A stretch of 6,632 nucleotides of DNA from Acetobacteraceae bacterium (GTDB taxonomy: Bacteria > Pseudomonadota > Alphaproteobacteria > Acetobacterales > Acetobacteraceae): the NCBI GenBank assembly GCA_003164305.1, contig PLSZ01000202.1, forward strand, positions 6,545 to 13,176. Reading direction: 5' to 3'. The notes below the pieces were generated by a model that worked only from the letters and a program-made list of their open reading frames with translations, was not told the origin of the DNA and did not search any database. Positions within the stretch are counted from its first letter, which is position 1. Every line of letters begins with the position of its first letter. A program made the translations under genes and the position numbers. Shown one piece after another: positions 6,475 through 6,632 of this stretch.

Positions 6475-6632
6475 TCAGCCCTTCCGACTGGCGGCGGCGT
6501 CCCGGATCGCCGCGACAATGTTGGGGTAGGCGCCGCAGCGACAGATATTGCCGCTCATCCACTCGCGGATTTCATCGTCTGATCCCGTGTGTCCCTCATC
6601 GATCAGCGCGGCGGCGGACATGATCTGGCCGG
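6475..6632 (-). CDS. paoA: [2Fe-2S] subunit of the molybdenum hydroxylase, C-terminal part (PaoA-like); 5' truncated by window edge
   Basis: This is the small iron-sulfur subunit, which relays electrons from the Mo site to the FAD subunit. Only the last 52 codons are in the window. They begin GQIMSAAALID, the stretch that follows the CxxCTPG motif of the second [2Fe-2S] cluster. They continue with the conserved EIREWMSGNICRCGAYPNIV, in which the CRC pair supplies the other two ligands of that cluster. The N-terminal plant-type ferredoxin domain, and any Tat signal peptide that would place the complex in the periplasm, lie beyond the window. It is the first visible gene of the minus-strand operon. 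Confidence 0.92.
   Translation of the reverse strand, partial: GQIMSAAALIDEGHTGSDDEIREWMSGNICRCGAYPNIVAAIRDAAASRKG

Noticed and set aside
5368..6582. Plus-strand ORF of 404 codons antisense to the FAD subunit gene
   Set aside because: Low-complexity Arg/His-rich translation that crosses several real gene boundaries. It has no recognisable domain.

Overview
The window is G+C-rich bacterial chromosomal DNA, most likely from a proteobacterium. The evidence is the base composition, GTG starts, tightly overlapping operon genes, an exosortase-type sorting tail, and the families present. No mobile element, CRISPR array, tRNA or rRNA is visible. The species cannot be named from this sequence.

Layout. 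(1) Positions 1-1302, plus strand: the 3' end of an F1-ATPase alpha subunit gene, overlapping by 4 bases a complete gamma subunit gene. Gamma is the last gene and no beta gene follows it. This fits the 'alternate' or N-type F-ATPase operon (order D-C-Q-R-B-E-F-A-G) and not the standard A-G-D-C order. (2) Positions 1303-2033: about 730 bases with no convincing gene, but several inverted repeats, an AT-rich island and possible promoter elements. (3) Positions 2034-2984, plus strand: a secreted protein with a signal peptide, six HAF-type repeats of about 45 residues, and a PEP-CTERM-like C-terminal sorting signal. (4) Positions 3000-6632, minus strand: a molybdenum hydroxylase operon of the xanthine dehydrogenase / periplasmic aldehyde oxidoreductase (PaoABC) type. 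In transcription order it holds the [2Fe-2S] subunit (only its C-terminus is in the window), the FAD subunit with an extra four-cysteine [4Fe-4S] insert, the molybdopterin subunit, and a small exported proline-rich protein.

How the genes work together. Alpha and gamma belong to the catalytic head and rotor shaft of one membrane ATPase. The three minus-strand enzyme genes encode one complex that would oxidise an aldehyde or N-heterocycle at a Mo centre and pass electrons through [2Fe-2S] and [4Fe-4S] clusters to FAD. Junctions of 3 bases apart, 1 or 4 bases overlapping, and (for one candidate start) 4 bases overlapping point to a single transcript. The HAF gene converges on this operon with only 15 bases between the stop codons. 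It has no evident functional link to either side.

No new multi-gene system is evident. The less ordinary items are the small exported protein attached to the Mo-enzyme operon, the HAF repeat protein with a degenerate sorting motif, the hairpin-rich gap after the ATPase operon, and an eight-C tract inside the molybdopterin subunit gene.
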